A stretch of DNA of 9,916 bases from Spirochaetota bacterium (GTDB taxonomy: Bacteria > Spirochaetota > Spirochaetia > SZUA-6): the NCBI GenBank assembly GCA_003641675.1, contig QNBI01000037.1:1-9916 (forward strand). The letters run 5' to 3'. The notes under the pieces were generated by a model, which saw only the letters and a program-made list of their open reading frames with translations, was not told where the DNA came from and did not search any database. Made by a program: the position numbers and the translations under genes. Of the stretch, positions 1-8,381 are shown in pieces. The first letter of the stretch is position 1, and every line of letters starts with the position of its first letter.

Positions 1-1061
1 CTACCGAAAATTCAGCGTTTTCCGTTACTCACAACCCATGGAACTTAAGTCGGGTACCCGGAGGGTCGAGCGGCGGTTCTGCGGCGGCTGTAGCGGCCGG
101 TTTTGTCCCCTTTGCCCTCGGGAGTGATACGGGAGGCTCCGTACGCCAGCCTGCATCGTTCTGCGGAGTTTACGGCTTAAAACCGAGCTATGGCTCTGTT
201 TCCAGATACGGACTTGTAGCGTATGCATCATCCCTGGAAGTTATAGGGGTTATATCAAAAGATATTTCCATGGTAGAAGAGGTGTTTAACGTTATTAAAG
301 GCGAGGACCCTATGGATCACTCCTCTATTGCATGGGAGAAAAAAGATACAGAGCTTAAAAAGGGTGTAATCGGATTTCCCATACAGCTTAAAACCCTTAC
401 ACTCCATCCGGATGTAAAAGAAACCTTGAACAGCACAATAGATAATTACAGAAAGATGGGGTACAGGATTGCAGATGTCAACCTTCCCACAATAGAATAT
501 GTTGTTTCCGCATACTACGTTATTGCAACCGCAGAGGCAAGCGCCAATCTGGCGCGTTTCGACGGTGTAAGGTACGGGGAGCGAGATTTTTCCGCGGAAA
601 ACCCCGAAGAACTTATGCTTTCATCACGGAATATGGGATTTGGAAAAGAGGTTAAATTGCGTATTCTTCTGGGCACTTATGTTTTAAGGTCCGGCTTCCA
701 GGAACAGTACTACCTAAGAGCTCAGAAAATCAGGACTGCCATAAGAAATGACTTAGAAAAGGCATTTAAGCAGGTAGATTCAATACTAATGCCTGTATAT
801 CCTCAGCCTGCCTTTAAACTGGGAGATCCGGGTATGGACCCATTTTCTCAGAAACTTGCAGATATTTTCACCTGTACGGCAAACCTTGCCGGTGTTCCCG
901 CTGTTTCTTTCCCTGCTGCTGTAAAAGAGGGACTCCCAATAGGAATGCAGCTTTTTGCACCACCATTTATGGAGAAAACACTCTTTAAAACCGCAGGGGA
1001 CTATAGAAAAGTTTTTCCGCCTCCTAATCCTCCCAAAAACCACCTCGATTGGAGTGCATAG
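1..1061 (+). CDS. gatA: Asp-tRNA(Asn)/Glu-tRNA(Gln) amidotransferase subunit A (5'-truncated by window)
   Basis: This is the amidase subunit of GatCAB, which releases ammonia from Gln (or Asn) for amidation of mischarged Asp-tRNA-Asn or Glu-tRNA-Gln. The frame is open from base 3 and encodes 352 residues up to the TAG at 1059-1061; about 130 N-terminal residues, including the catalytic Lys, lie outside the window. The amidase signature is visible directly: GGSSGGS at 60-80, then GSDTGGS at 120-140. By family alignment the cis-Ser is the codon at 66-68 and the nucleophilic Ser the codon at 138-140, with the canonical 24-residue spacing. Further GatA-typical segments are [23 protein letters not shown] and the late [19 protein letters not shown] block. 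The C-terminus is of ordinary length. The amidase therefore looks active. The next gene starts 1 nt after the stop, as expected for a gatA-gatB operon; gatC is not in view and may lie upstream. Confidence 0.97.
   Translation, partial: TENSAFSVTHNPWNLSRVPGGSSGGSAAAVAAGFVPFALGSDTGGSVRQPASFCGVYGLKPSYGSVSRYGLVAYASSLEVIGVISKDISMVEEVFNVIKGEDPMDHSSIAWEKKDTELKKGVIGFPIQLKTLTLHPDVKETLNSTIDNYRKMGYRIADVNLPTIEYVVSAYYVIATAEASANLARFDGVRYGERDFSAENPEELMLSSRNMGFGKEVKLRILLGTYVLRSGFQEQYYLRAQKIRTAIRNDLEKAFKQVDSILMPVYPQPAFKLGDPGMDPFSQKLADIFTCTANLAGVPAVSFPAAVKEGLPIGMQLFAPPFMEKTLFKTAGDYRKVFPPPNPPKNHLDWSA
1051..1056 (+). promoter_or_regulatory. Shine-Dalgarno site for gatB
   Basis: GGAGTG lies six bases before the ATG at 1063 and inside the last codons of gatA. 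It supports 1063 as the true start rather than the in-frame ATG at 955, which would add 36 residues that no GatB has and that overlap gatA. Confidence 0.7.
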
Positions 1062-1062
1062 T

Positions 1063-3495
1063 ATGTACGAATCATTTGTTGGTCTGGAAATTCATATACA
1101 GCTTTTAACTAAAACAAAGGTGTTCTGCGGTTGTAAGGCCGAATTCGGAGATGAACCGAATACGAATGTATGCCCTGTATGCATGGGTTATCCGGGTGTA
1201 TTACCAGCTTTAAACGAAAAGGCCATGGAGATGGCTTATCTTGTAGCATATGCATTAAACTGCCAGCCTAATCCAGTAGCAATTTTTGAAAGGAAAAACT
1301 ACTTCTATCCGGATTTGCCGAAAAACTACCAGATTTCACAGTTTAGATCTCCTGTGGGTATAAACGGGTCTCTGGACCTTAACTACAGGGATATAAAGAA
1401 AACGGTACGAATACGAGAAGTGCACTTAGAAGAAGATGCAGGTAAAATGATACATGCGGGCGATATATCTCTTCTTGATTTTAACCGTGCAGGAACACCT
1501 CTCCTCGAAATTGTGACCATGCCCGACTTAGAAGTAGGGGAGGAGGCAGAGTTATTTCTGCAGAAATTCCGCAGGATGGTGCGTTATTTAGGTGTCTGCG
1601 ACGGAAACATGGAACAGGGTTCCATGCGGTGCGATGCGAATATATCTGTAAATCTAAGGGGAAAAGGTCTCGGCAGAAAGGTTGAGATAAAAAACCTTAA
1701 CTCTTTTAAATTCGTACGCAAGGCGCTCAATTACGAAATTGAAAGGCAGACGGAAATACTGGAAAGGGGCGGCACCATTTCACAGGAAACCCGCCTCTGG
1801 AATGAGAACAGAGACGTAACGGAGAGCATGCGCGTAAAGGAAAGTGAAAATGACTACCGGTACTTTCCCGACCCGGATCTTCCTCCCTTTAGGCCGGATG
1901 AAAAGTTTTTAGACCTTGTAAAATCTAAAATAGTGGAGCTTCCCGAGGAGAGAAAAAAGAGATTTATTGAAGAATATTCACTTTCCAATCTCCAGGCAGA
2001 TTTTATATGCGAAGAAAAGGACAGGGCGGACTTCTTTGAAAACACGATAAAACTGGGAGCAGACCCCGAGAAAACCGCACTGTGGCTTGCTTCGGATGTA
2101 AAAAAATTACTTAACAGATACGGCACCACCATAAGCAGGAGCAACCTTACAGAGAAACGCCTCTTTAACCTTTTAAACCTTCTGGAAGAAAAGAAAATAC
2201 ACGGAAGAATAGCAAAGCAGGTACTCGAAGTGATATTTAAAGAGGATAAATCACCACTTGAAATTATAAAAGAAAAAGGCTGGGAACAGATAACTGACAG
2301 AAAGGTATTAAAATCTGCCGTGGATAAGATACTTAAAATGCACCCGGAAACAGTACAAGCTATACAGAAGGGAAACCAAAAACCTGTTGGTTTCCTTATG
2401 GGCGAGGTAATGAAAGAAACATCGGGCAGAGCGGACCCGGGTATTCTACGCGAAATTCTTAAAAGTACACTGTCGCTGACGTTTATCCACATTATTTCTA
2501 TGGGCGGCGCAATTACCGGAGAGGTTGGTAAAGACGGGACCATTGTACCAGGGAATCCTGATAAAATAGTAAAGCATGTTGAAAAAAGGGCTGAAATTGA
2601 GAAGAAGATAAGGCTGGAGGAAATATCTATAAGCAATATTCTGAGTGAGGAGATAACCCCGGATGACTGGGCTACACTTATTTCAAGAATTTACAGCCTT
2701 TTTGACAGCCAGGATACATCCGGAATCGTTATTACCCATGGAACAGACACACTTTCATACACTGCCTCCCTGCTCTTCTGGCTTTTCCCGCAACCCCCCA
2801 TACCAATAGTACTTACAGCCTCCATGTTTCCAATAATAAACAGCGTTCCGGGAGGTAAAAGTGGAGAAGGTGATGCTCTGGATAATTTAACCCGCTCCAT
2901 AGAAGAAGCAGCTCATATTTCTTCGGGCGTTTATGTCTTTATGAATAATGAATTTCTCTCTCCTCTTAACCTGAAATTCGAAAAAGTGTCTTTAAAGGGT
3001 TTTAGAAACTGGAACCTTAAGCACCCCGTTTATATCGGAAAAATGGTTAAAAATCTCACAAAAGAGCTGTTTAAAAGGGAAAGAATTCTCGAAAAATTAA
3101 AACATGCTATAAACAGCACCTTTTTAATAAAGGCCTTCGCAGGGATGAGAGGGGATATTCTTATTAGAATGATGGATTCCGGCATTACAAATATCATTCT
3201 CGAAACATACGATACCGGCACGGCCAGTTTAAGAGAATCCCCCTACTCACTAAAAGGAGCCTTTGCAGTGGCTAAAGAACGTGGTGCAAAGATATTCTGT
3301 ACGTCACAACAGGAGACAACGATAGATTTCTCAAGATATATAACCTCACGTGAACTCTGGAAGGGAGGAGCAATTCCTGCAGGCTCGTTAACAACCGAAT
3401 CTGTCTATACCAGAGTTCTTGCATGCTATATACTTGCCGAGTCGGAGGAGGAATTAAATAGCCTAATGGAGGATATCGGTGCGTATACTAATTAA
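1063..3495 (+). CDS. gatB: GatB amidotransferase subunit fused to a C-terminal asparaginase/GatD-like domain
   Basis: This 810-residue protein is far longer than ordinary GatB (about 475-500). Residues 1 to about 470 are a full GatB, the subunit that binds mischarged tRNA and activates its carboxylate. They show VGLEIHIQL at the start, four zinc-type cysteines (C22, C24, C37, C40, the last two in CPVCMG), the KNYFYPDLPKNYQISQF block, the LDFNRAGTPLLE signature at 138-149, QETRLWNE, DYRYFPDPDLPP, and a helical tail ending GFLMGEVMKETSGRADP. From about residue 472 the sequence is L-asparaginase/GatD-like to the end, with no linker and no frame change. HGTDT is at 559-563, and K641 is a candidate catalytic Lys. 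The family's TGGTIA motif reads MGGAIT at 480-485, so the first nucleophilic Thr is Ala483. GatB function is near certain; the role of the added domain is unknown. The stop overlaps the next gene by 17 nt. Confidence 0.95.
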   Translation: MYESFVGLEIHIQLLTKTKVFCGCKAEFGDEPNTNVCPVCMGYPGVLPALNEKAMEMAYLVAYALNCQPNPVAIFERKNYFYPDLPKNYQISQFRSPVGINGSLDLNYRDIKKTVRIREVHLEEDAGKMIHAGDISLLDFNRAGTPLLEIVTMPDLEVGEEAELFLQKFRRMVRYLGVCDGNMEQGSMRCDANISVNLRGKGLGRKVEIKNLNSFKFVRKALNYEIERQTEILERGGTISQETRLWNENRDVTESMRVKESENDYRYFPDPDLPPFRPDEKFLDLVKSKIVELPEERKKRFIEEYSLSNLQADFICEEKDRADFFENTIKLGADPEKTALWLASDVKKLLNRYGTTISRSNLTEKRLFNLLNLLEEKKIHGRIAKQVLEVIFKEDKSPLEIIKEKGWEQITDRKVLKSAVDKILKMHPETVQAIQKGNQKPVGFLMGEVMKETSGRADPGILREILKSTLSLTFIHIISMGGAITGEVGKDGTIVPGNPDKIVKHVEKRAEIEKKIRLEEISISNILSEEITPDDWATLISRIYSLFDSQDTSGIVITHGTDTLSYTASLLFWLFPQPPIPIVLTASMFPIINSVPGGKSGEGDALDNLTRSIEEAAHISSGVYVFMNNEFLSPLNLKFEKVSLKGFRNWNLKHPVYIGKMVKNLTKELFKRERILEKLKHAINSTFLIKAFAGMRGDILIRMMDSGITNIILETYDTGTASLRESPYSLKGAFAVAKERGAKIFCTSQQETTIDFSRYITSRELWKGGAIPAGSLTTESVYTRVLACYILAESEEELNSLMEDIGAYTN
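2473..3492 (+). other. Asparaginase/GatD-like domain within GatB (probable pseudo-enzyme)
   Basis: Residues about 471-810 of the fusion follow the type I asparaginase order. A first strand leads to MGGAITG (480-486, family TGGTIAG). ILSEEITPDDW matches the family segment with the substrate-binding Ser. GIVITHGTDTLSYTA (554-568) carries T561 and D562 of the second triad. PIVLTASMFP matches the family VLTGAxRP strand, and FEKVSLKGF carries K641. The C-terminal half holds LETYDTGTA (family LExYGxGN), CTSQQ and GAIPAGSLTTESVYTRVL. The first catalytic Thr is missing (Ala483), and the GxGN loop is changed to DTGT. GatD's extra N-terminal barrel domain is absent. The fold assignment is strong; loss of hydrolase activity is inferred from those substitutions. 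Confidence 0.85.
3468..3472 (+). promoter_or_regulatory. Shine-Dalgarno site for aspS, inside the gatB 3' end
   Basis: GGAGG lies six bases before a GTG at 3479-3481. It sets the aspS start as GTG inside the last codons of gatB, giving the expected short archaeal-type N-terminus that begins [11 protein letters not shown]. The arrangement suggests translational coupling to gatB. Confidence 0.75.
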
Positions 3496-4753
3496 AGATG
3501 CCGTAAAAAATCTGGATAAGGAAGTTACACTTTTAGGATGGATTCACAGAATAAGGGATTTAGGCAAAATCTCATTTATACTTTTAAGGGACAGGTCTGG
3601 AATTATCCAGCTTGTAACAGATAAAATAACCGATATAAATACAGAGTCTGTTGTAAAGGCAACAGGTACCTTGCGCAGTAACGAAAAAGCACCGGGCGGG
3701 GTGGAACTGGACCTTAAAGGCATCGAAGTGCTTGCAAAGGCCCATGGAGATCTCCCAATTGCAGTGAACCAGGACCCTTCCAAATTAAGCCTCGAAGCAG
3801 TTCTTGACCACAGAATACTCTCTTTAAGAAACCCTAAAATAAGATCGATATTTACCCTGCAGTCTAATATTTTAAAGCATTTCGCTACACACTTAAGGAG
3901 CGAAGACTTTACAGAAATAAAGACATCAAAGCTAATAGGTACGGGTACAGAAGGAGGTACAGGCCTCTTTCCTGTCCAGTACTTCGACAGGAAAGTCTAT
4001 CTTGCACAGTCTCCGCAGTTCTATAAACAGGCAATGGTGGCTTCCGGTATGGAACGTGTTTTCGAAATAGGAGACGCCTACAGGGCGGAAAAACACGATA
4101 CACCCCGTCATTTAAACGAGTATGTTTCCCTGGATGTGGAAATGGCCTTTATAGAGAGCGAACAGGACTTAATGGACTTAGAACAGAGAATTTTAAAATC
4201 TATCTTTGAAGGTCTTAAAAAGGACAGCGGAGAAATAGTTAAAGAATGGAATTCCGCAATTCCCTCCGGAGAAGAGGTGGATAAAATACCAAGAATTACC
4301 CATGACGAAGCAAAGGAAATAGTATCTTCGGTCAGCGGGAAAAGAGTATTTGAAATTAACCCGGAAGGAGAAAGAATACTCTGTGAATGGGCAGAAAAGG
4401 AGCATGGCTGTAATGCGGTATTTGTATATGCCTTTCCAAGGCGCAAGAGACCCTTTTATACCTTTCCGATAGAAAATCACAAAACCATGTCATTTGACCT
4501 CCTCTTCCGCGGACTGGAAATTACAACCGGCGGCAGAAGAATAAACGAATACGACATGCTTATTCAGAGCATAGAGAGGTTTCATTTAAAACCGGAAGGA
4601 CTTGCCGATTACCTTGAGATATTCAAGTACGGATGCCCCCCCCATGGAGGTTTTGCAATAGGACTTGAACGTTTAACACAGAAGATACTCGGGCTTCCGA
4701 ATGTAAAAGAAGCCTCCCTCTTTCCAAGAGACAGAAAAAGGGTAAGACCTTAA
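3479..4753 (+). CDS. aspS: Aspartate-tRNA ligase, archaeal type, probably nondiscriminating (Asp/Asn)
   Basis: This 424-residue class IIb synthetase charges tRNA with Asp in the cytosol. It is the short archaeal/eukaryal type, lacking the GAD insertion that brings ordinary bacterial AspRS to about 590 residues. An N-terminal OB fold (about 1-100, [10 protein letters not shown] at 20-29) binds the anticodon. The catalytic core has TEGGTGLFP, the QSP Asp-site segment at 177-179, motif 2 FRAE-type [14 protein letters not shown] (R202, R210) and motif 3 GGFAIGLER (390-398, R398) near the C-terminus. His23 and Pro72 occupy the positions recalled from archaeal enzymes where His/Pro mark nondiscriminating and Trp/Lys mark discriminating AspRS. 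With gatAB directly upstream, this predicts synthesis of Asp-tRNA-Asn for transamidation. The GTG start overlaps gatB by 17 nt and has a good Shine-Dalgarno site. An AsnRS is a less likely reading, given motif 2 and the context. Confidence 0.95.
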   Translation: MRILIKDAVKNLDKEVTLLGWIHRIRDLGKISFILLRDRSGIIQLVTDKITDINTESVVKATGTLRSNEKAPGGVELDLKGIEVLAKAHGDLPIAVNQDPSKLSLEAVLDHRILSLRNPKIRSIFTLQSNILKHFATHLRSEDFTEIKTSKLIGTGTEGGTGLFPVQYFDRKVYLAQSPQFYKQAMVASGMERVFEIGDAYRAEKHDTPRHLNEYVSLDVEMAFIESEQDLMDLEQRILKSIFEGLKKDSGEIVKEWNSAIPSGEEVDKIPRITHDEAKEIVSSVSGKRVFEINPEGERILCEWAEKEHGCNAVFVYAFPRRKRPFYTFPIENHKTMSFDLLFRGLEITTGGRRINEYDMLIQSIERFHLKPEGLADYLEIFKYGCPPHGGFAIGLERLTQKILGLPNVKEASLFPRDRKRVRP

Positions 4754-4773
4754 TTTTTCACAGATTACTCACA

Positions 4774-4780
4774 GGAGGAG
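4774..4780 (+). promoter_or_regulatory. Shine-Dalgarno site for leuS
   Basis: GGAGGAG lies in the 38-nt aspS-leuS gap, 11 bases before the ATG at 4792. The spacing is slightly long, but no closer in-frame start exists and the protein begins as LeuRS normally does. The rest of the gap is an AT-rich leader with no convincing promoter or hairpin. Confidence 0.65.
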
Positions 4781-4791
4781 ATACTAAACAG

Positions 4792-7212
4792 ATGATAGGT
4801 TATCCGTTTAAAGTTATAGAAAAAAAGTGGCAAAAATACTGGGAAGAGAATAAAACCTTTAAAGTGGTGGAAGATAAAAATATCTCCCATGAAAAGAAGC
4901 GCTATATTCTTGATATGTTTCCATACCCTTCATCTGCAGGACTTCATGTTGGCCATCCGGAAGGTTATACGGCAACCGATATATACTCAAGGTATTTAAG
5001 GATGAAGGGATTTAATGTACTTCACCCAATGGGCTACGATGCCTTTGGACTTCCTGCAGAAAACTATGCAATTAAAACAGGAACCCATCCCAAAGCTTCA
5101 ACAGAAAAAAATATAGAGAGATTCGAATCTCAAATTAAATCATTAGGCTTCTCCTACGACTGGGACCGGAAGATAGCTACACATGAACCAGAGTACTATA
5201 AATGGACCCAGTGGATTTTCCTTAAACTATGGGAAAAAGGACTTGCCTATGAGGATACAGTGCCTATTAACTGGTGTCCTTCATGTAAAACAGGTCTTGC
5301 CAATGAAGAGGTAAAGGACGGAAATTGCGAACGTTGCCACACTCCGGTTATAAAAAAGGACATAAGGCAGTGGATGCTTAAAATAACGGCATACGCAGAA
5401 AGGCTGCTTAAAGACCTTGATAAGCTGGACTGGCCCGAATCTATTAAAATAATGCAGAGAAACTGGATCGGCAGAAGCGAGGGTGCAAACGTGCGATTTC
5501 CCCTGGAGAACAGCGACGACTATATAGAGGTTTTTACAACAAGGCCGGACACTCTGTTCGGTGCAACTTATATGGTTTTAGCACCGGAACACCATTTAGT
5601 TTCAAAGATAACAACAGCACAGCATAGAGAGGAAGTGGAAGACTATATCCTTAAAGCTAGGATGAAATCCGATCTGGAACGTACCGACCTGGCTAAAGAG
5701 AAAACGGGTGTTTTCACAGGTGCGTATGCTGTAAATCCCGTAAATAACAAAAAAATTCCTATCTGGATATCCGACTATATTCTTATCTCCTACGGTACAG
5801 GTGCAATTATGGCTGTCCCTGCCCACGATGAGAGAGACTTCGAATTTGCAGAGAAATTTAATCTACCCATTATTCAGGTTGTTTCAAAAGACGGTTCTAT
5901 TTACAAACTTAACGAAGCCTATACGGAAAACGGAATTGCCGTTAATTCAGAGCAGTTTAACGGACTTTCCACCCCGGATTTTAAAAAGACAATAACAGAA
6001 TGGCTCGAAAAAAAGGGAATCGGGAAAAGAACTGTAAACTATAAGCTCAGGGACTGGATATTTTCCAGGCAGAGGTACTGGGGCGAACCCATACCTCTAA
6101 TCCACTGCCCGAACTGTGGAATTGTTCCGGTTCCATACGAAGAGTTACCCTTAAAACTTCCCGAAGTAAAGAGCTATCAACCTACAGGCACAGGAGAATC
6201 TCCCCTTGCAACAATAGATGAGTGGGTAAATACTACCTGCCCAAAATGCGGAGCCCCTGCAAAGAGAGAAACAAACACAATGCCCCAATGGGCAGGTTCC
6301 TGCTGGTACTACCTGCGCTACCTTGACCCCCATAACGACAATGCAATAGCATCCAGGGAAAAAATAAAGTACTGGATGCCGGTAGACCTATATGTAGGCG
6401 GAGCAGAACATGCTGTTCTACATCTACTCTATGCCCGTTTCTGGCATAAGTTTCTTTACGATATAGGAGTTGTAAATACCGATGAGCCCTTTATGAGGCT
6501 TATCAACCAGGGAATGATTCTCGGTGAAAACGGGGTAAAGATGTCGAAATCCCTGGGGAATGTCATAAATCCGGACGAAGTGATAGAAGCATACGGAGCC
6601 GACTCAATGCGGCTGTACGAGATGTTCATGGGACCTTTAAGAGTTTCCAAACCATGGTCGACAAAGGGGATTGCAGGTGTAAAACGTTTCCTGGACAGAA
6701 TATGGAAAATATCTCAAAAGGAAATGACAGATTCCGAACCTCCCGAACATCTTTTAAAATCGCTTCATAAGACAATAAAAAAAGTAACTTCGGATACCGG
6801 CAATCTTGAGTTTAACACAGCAATAGCACAGATGATGATATTTATAGGCGATATATACGGAGAAAAAGTTCTCTACAGAAAACTCTGGGAACCCTTTGTT
6901 CTCCTGCTCTGTCCCTATACACCTCATATTGCTGAGGAATTATGGGAAAAACTCGGCAACGAACCTTCTATTGCCTATGCAGAGTGGCCGGAATGGGTGG
7001 AAGAGCTTACAGCGGATAAAACAACAACTGTAGTATTCCAGATTAACGGGAAAATAAGGGCCAGAGAAGAAATAGAAGTGGGGAAAAGTGCAGAAGAGTT
7101 AAAGGGAATTGCCTTAAACAACGAAAGAATCAGAGGACTCCTAAATGGCAAAACACCTTTAAAGATAATCGCAGTTCCCGACAAACTTGTAAATATTGTT
7201 GTAAAAAATTAG
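4792..7212 (+). CDS. leuS: Leucine-tRNA ligase
   Basis: This cytosolic class I synthetase attaches Leu to tRNA-Leu and edits misacylated products. The 806-residue length matches bacterial LeuRS. The start [16 protein letters not shown] is typical, followed by the HIGH-type HVGH at 52-55 within [14 protein letters not shown] zinc knuckle C162/C165/C179/C182 is present, and a second four-cysteine site is C439/C442/C483/C486. The CP1 editing domain shows the Thr-rich TTRPDTLFG (249-257) and VPAHDERD, whose conserved Asp anchors the amino group for proofreading, so editing looks intact. KMSKS is at 583-587, closely following [10 protein letters not shown], so the leucine-specific insertion found before KMSKS in the E. 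coli enzyme is absent, as in Bacillus-type LeuRS. A C-terminal anticodon and tail region follows. It is likely cotranscribed with aspS. Its stop codon TAG directly abuts the next ATG in the same frame. Confidence 0.98.
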   Translation: MIGYPFKVIEKKWQKYWEENKTFKVVEDKNISHEKKRYILDMFPYPSSAGLHVGHPEGYTATDIYSRYLRMKGFNVLHPMGYDAFGLPAENYAIKTGTHPKASTEKNIERFESQIKSLGFSYDWDRKIATHEPEYYKWTQWIFLKLWEKGLAYEDTVPINWCPSCKTGLANEEVKDGNCERCHTPVIKKDIRQWMLKITAYAERLLKDLDKLDWPESIKIMQRNWIGRSEGANVRFPLENSDDYIEVFTTRPDTLFGATYMVLAPEHHLVSKITTAQHREEVEDYILKARMKSDLERTDLAKEKTGVFTGAYAVNPVNNKKIPIWISDYILISYGTGAIMAVPAHDERDFEFAEKFNLPIIQVVSKDGSIYKLNEAYTENGIAVNSEQFNGLSTPDFKKTITEWLEKKGIGKRTVNYKLRDWIFSRQRYWGEPIPLIHCPNCGIVPVPYEELPLKLPEVKSYQPTGTGESPLATIDEWVNTTCPKCGAPAKRETNTMPQWAGSCWYYLRYLDPHNDNAIASREKIKYWMPVDLYVGGAEHAVLHLLYARFWHKFLYDIGVVNTDEPFMRLINQGMILGENGVKMSKSLGNVINPDEVIEAYGADSMRLYEMFMGPLRVSKPWSTKGIAGVKRFLDRIWKISQKEMTDSEPPEHLLKSLHKTIKKVTSDTGNLEFNTAIAQMMIFIGDIYGEKVLYRKLWEPFVLLLCPYTPHIAEELWEKLGNEPSIAYAEWPEWVEELTADKTTTVVFQINGKIRAREEIEVGKSAEELKGIALNNERIRGLLNGKTPLKIIAVPDKLVNIVVKN

Positions 7213-8352
7213 ATGAGGCACGAGAAAACAACATATAGAGAAAGACTTAGTAAGGTTTATCAATACCTAAATGAAAACGGGCTAGATGCTGCTGTTATTA
7301 ACGACACAGAGGGAATGCGCAACAGTTCACTCCGTTATCTTACGGGCCATCCCTCCGACGCTGTTCTTGTTCTCGCCACTAATGGCAAAGCGGTATTAAT
7401 TCCCTGGGATGAAAATACAGCGCAGCGGCTGGCAGAAGCGGATGATATAATACCCTACACAAAATTTAAAAGGGATTTTACAAAGGTTATAGAGAATATA
7501 GGTGAAATTACAGGGCTAAAAATTAGCAGACCGCCTGTAATTGAGATAACCGGTAATGCACCGTATACTCTCGTTGAAAAAGTCAAAACAGCGGTGCCCT
7601 CCTACCATATTGTCTGCAGGGAAGACGGCATAGACTCATTCCTATTAAAATTAAGGATAATTAAAGACGCAGAAGAAATTAGAATGCTTATGAAGGCATG
7701 TGAAATTACAGATAGAATAATAGGATCCATTAAGACATTCCTCTTTAAAAACCCGGATTGTACAGAAACCGACATTGCCCTCTTTATCGAAAGCACTGCA
7801 AGGAATATGGGTGCCGAAGGAACTGCCTTTGAATCATTAATAGCAGGGGCCGGGCGCAGTTTTGCCATACATGCCTTCCCTTCGTACACCTCGGAAAAAT
7901 TTGCAGGTACTGGATTATTTTTAATGGACTTCGGTGTCAGCTATAAAGGCTACGGCTCGGATGTAACCGTTCCGTTTATAAAAAAGCCTCTTTCTTCTAT
8001 TCAGAAAAAAATGACCGATGCTGTTTTTTATGTCTATAAAGAGATAACCGGGGAAATAGAGGAAGGCGGCAGTGTCTTAGAGGCAGCACGTAAAGCCAAC
8101 TCCCTTTTTAAAAAGTACGATTTTTCCATGCCTCATTCGCTGGGCCATGGAATAGGACTGGATGTCCATGAGGCGCCTTATATTTCTGCAGAAAAAACAG
8201 ATCCCAAAATAAAATTCCGCAATGGCATGACTTTTACCATAGAACCGGGGCTATACGACAGCCGGGCAGGCGGGATTAGACTTGAAAATGATTTCTTAAT
8301 TACAGACAATGGAGTAGAAGCTCTTACGCACTCTCACCTTATAGAACTGTAG
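7213..8352 (+). CDS. M24B metallopeptidase, Xaa-Pro aminopeptidase/dipeptidase family
   Basis: This 379-residue cytosolic peptidase probably removes N-terminal residues preceding proline. An N-terminal creatinase-like domain (about 8-140) precedes a pita-bread catalytic domain. The five expected dinuclear metal ligands are all visible: D239 in MDFG, D250 in GSDVT eleven residues later, H312 in GHGIG, E344 in TIEPG and E358 in RLEN. H319 is spaced seven residues after H312, like the proton-shuttling His of E. coli PepP. Length and order suit the short PepP/PepQ-like enzymes; exact substrate preference (aminopeptidase or prolidase) cannot be told from sequence. The ATG touches the leuS stop and has no Shine-Dalgarno site, so translation probably depends on reinitiation after leuS. 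It is the last gene of the rightward block. Confidence 0.93.
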   Translation: MRHEKTTYRERLSKVYQYLNENGLDAAVINDTEGMRNSSLRYLTGHPSDAVLVLATNGKAVLIPWDENTAQRLAEADDIIPYTKFKRDFTKVIENIGEITGLKISRPPVIEITGNAPYTLVEKVKTAVPSYHIVCREDGIDSFLLKLRIIKDAEEIRMLMKACEITDRIIGSIKTFLFKNPDCTETDIALFIESTARNMGAEGTAFESLIAGAGRSFAIHAFPSYTSEKFAGTGLFLMDFGVSYKGYGSDVTVPFIKKPLSSIQKKMTDAVFYVYKEITGEIEEGGSVLEAARKANSLFKKYDFSMPHSLGHGIGLDVHEAPYISAEKTDPKIKFRNGMTFTIEPGLYDSRAGGIRLENDFLITDNGVEALTHSHLIEL

Positions 8353-8381
8353 TGCATATACTCAGCCTTAAATTTACAGCA

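Noticed and set aside
955..1062. Upstream in-frame extension of gatB from an ATG at 955
   Set aside because: It overlaps the gatA 3' end, encodes residues unlike any GatB N-terminus, and the ATG at 1063 has a Shine-Dalgarno site and the family's normal start.
2440..2500. The GatB-asparaginase junction as a sequencing or frameshift artefact joining two genes
   Set aside because: Both halves are in one frame, with no stop and no internal ribosome binding site plus start ahead of the second half. The tail helix of GatB runs straight into the first asparaginase strand, so a genuine fusion is the simpler reading. Read-level checks cannot be done here.
1854..2636. A 260-codon open frame on the minus strand opposite gatB
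   Set aside because: It lies wholly antisense to clearly coding GatB and asparaginase-like sequence. Its product is Ser/Ile/Phe-rich low-information sequence with no motif and no ribosome binding site, typical of a shadow frame.
4700..4765. Possible terminator after aspS (T-run just past the stop, at 4754-4758)
   Set aside because: The only pairing I find upstream (CCCTC/AAAGGG types) is weak and interrupted, and leuS follows at 38 nt with a strong Shine-Dalgarno site.
8353..8381. Bidirectional terminator between the convergent aminopeptidase and lipoprotein genes
   Set aside because: The 29-nt gap contains only a short TAAATTTA palindrome and no GC-rich stem or T-tract.
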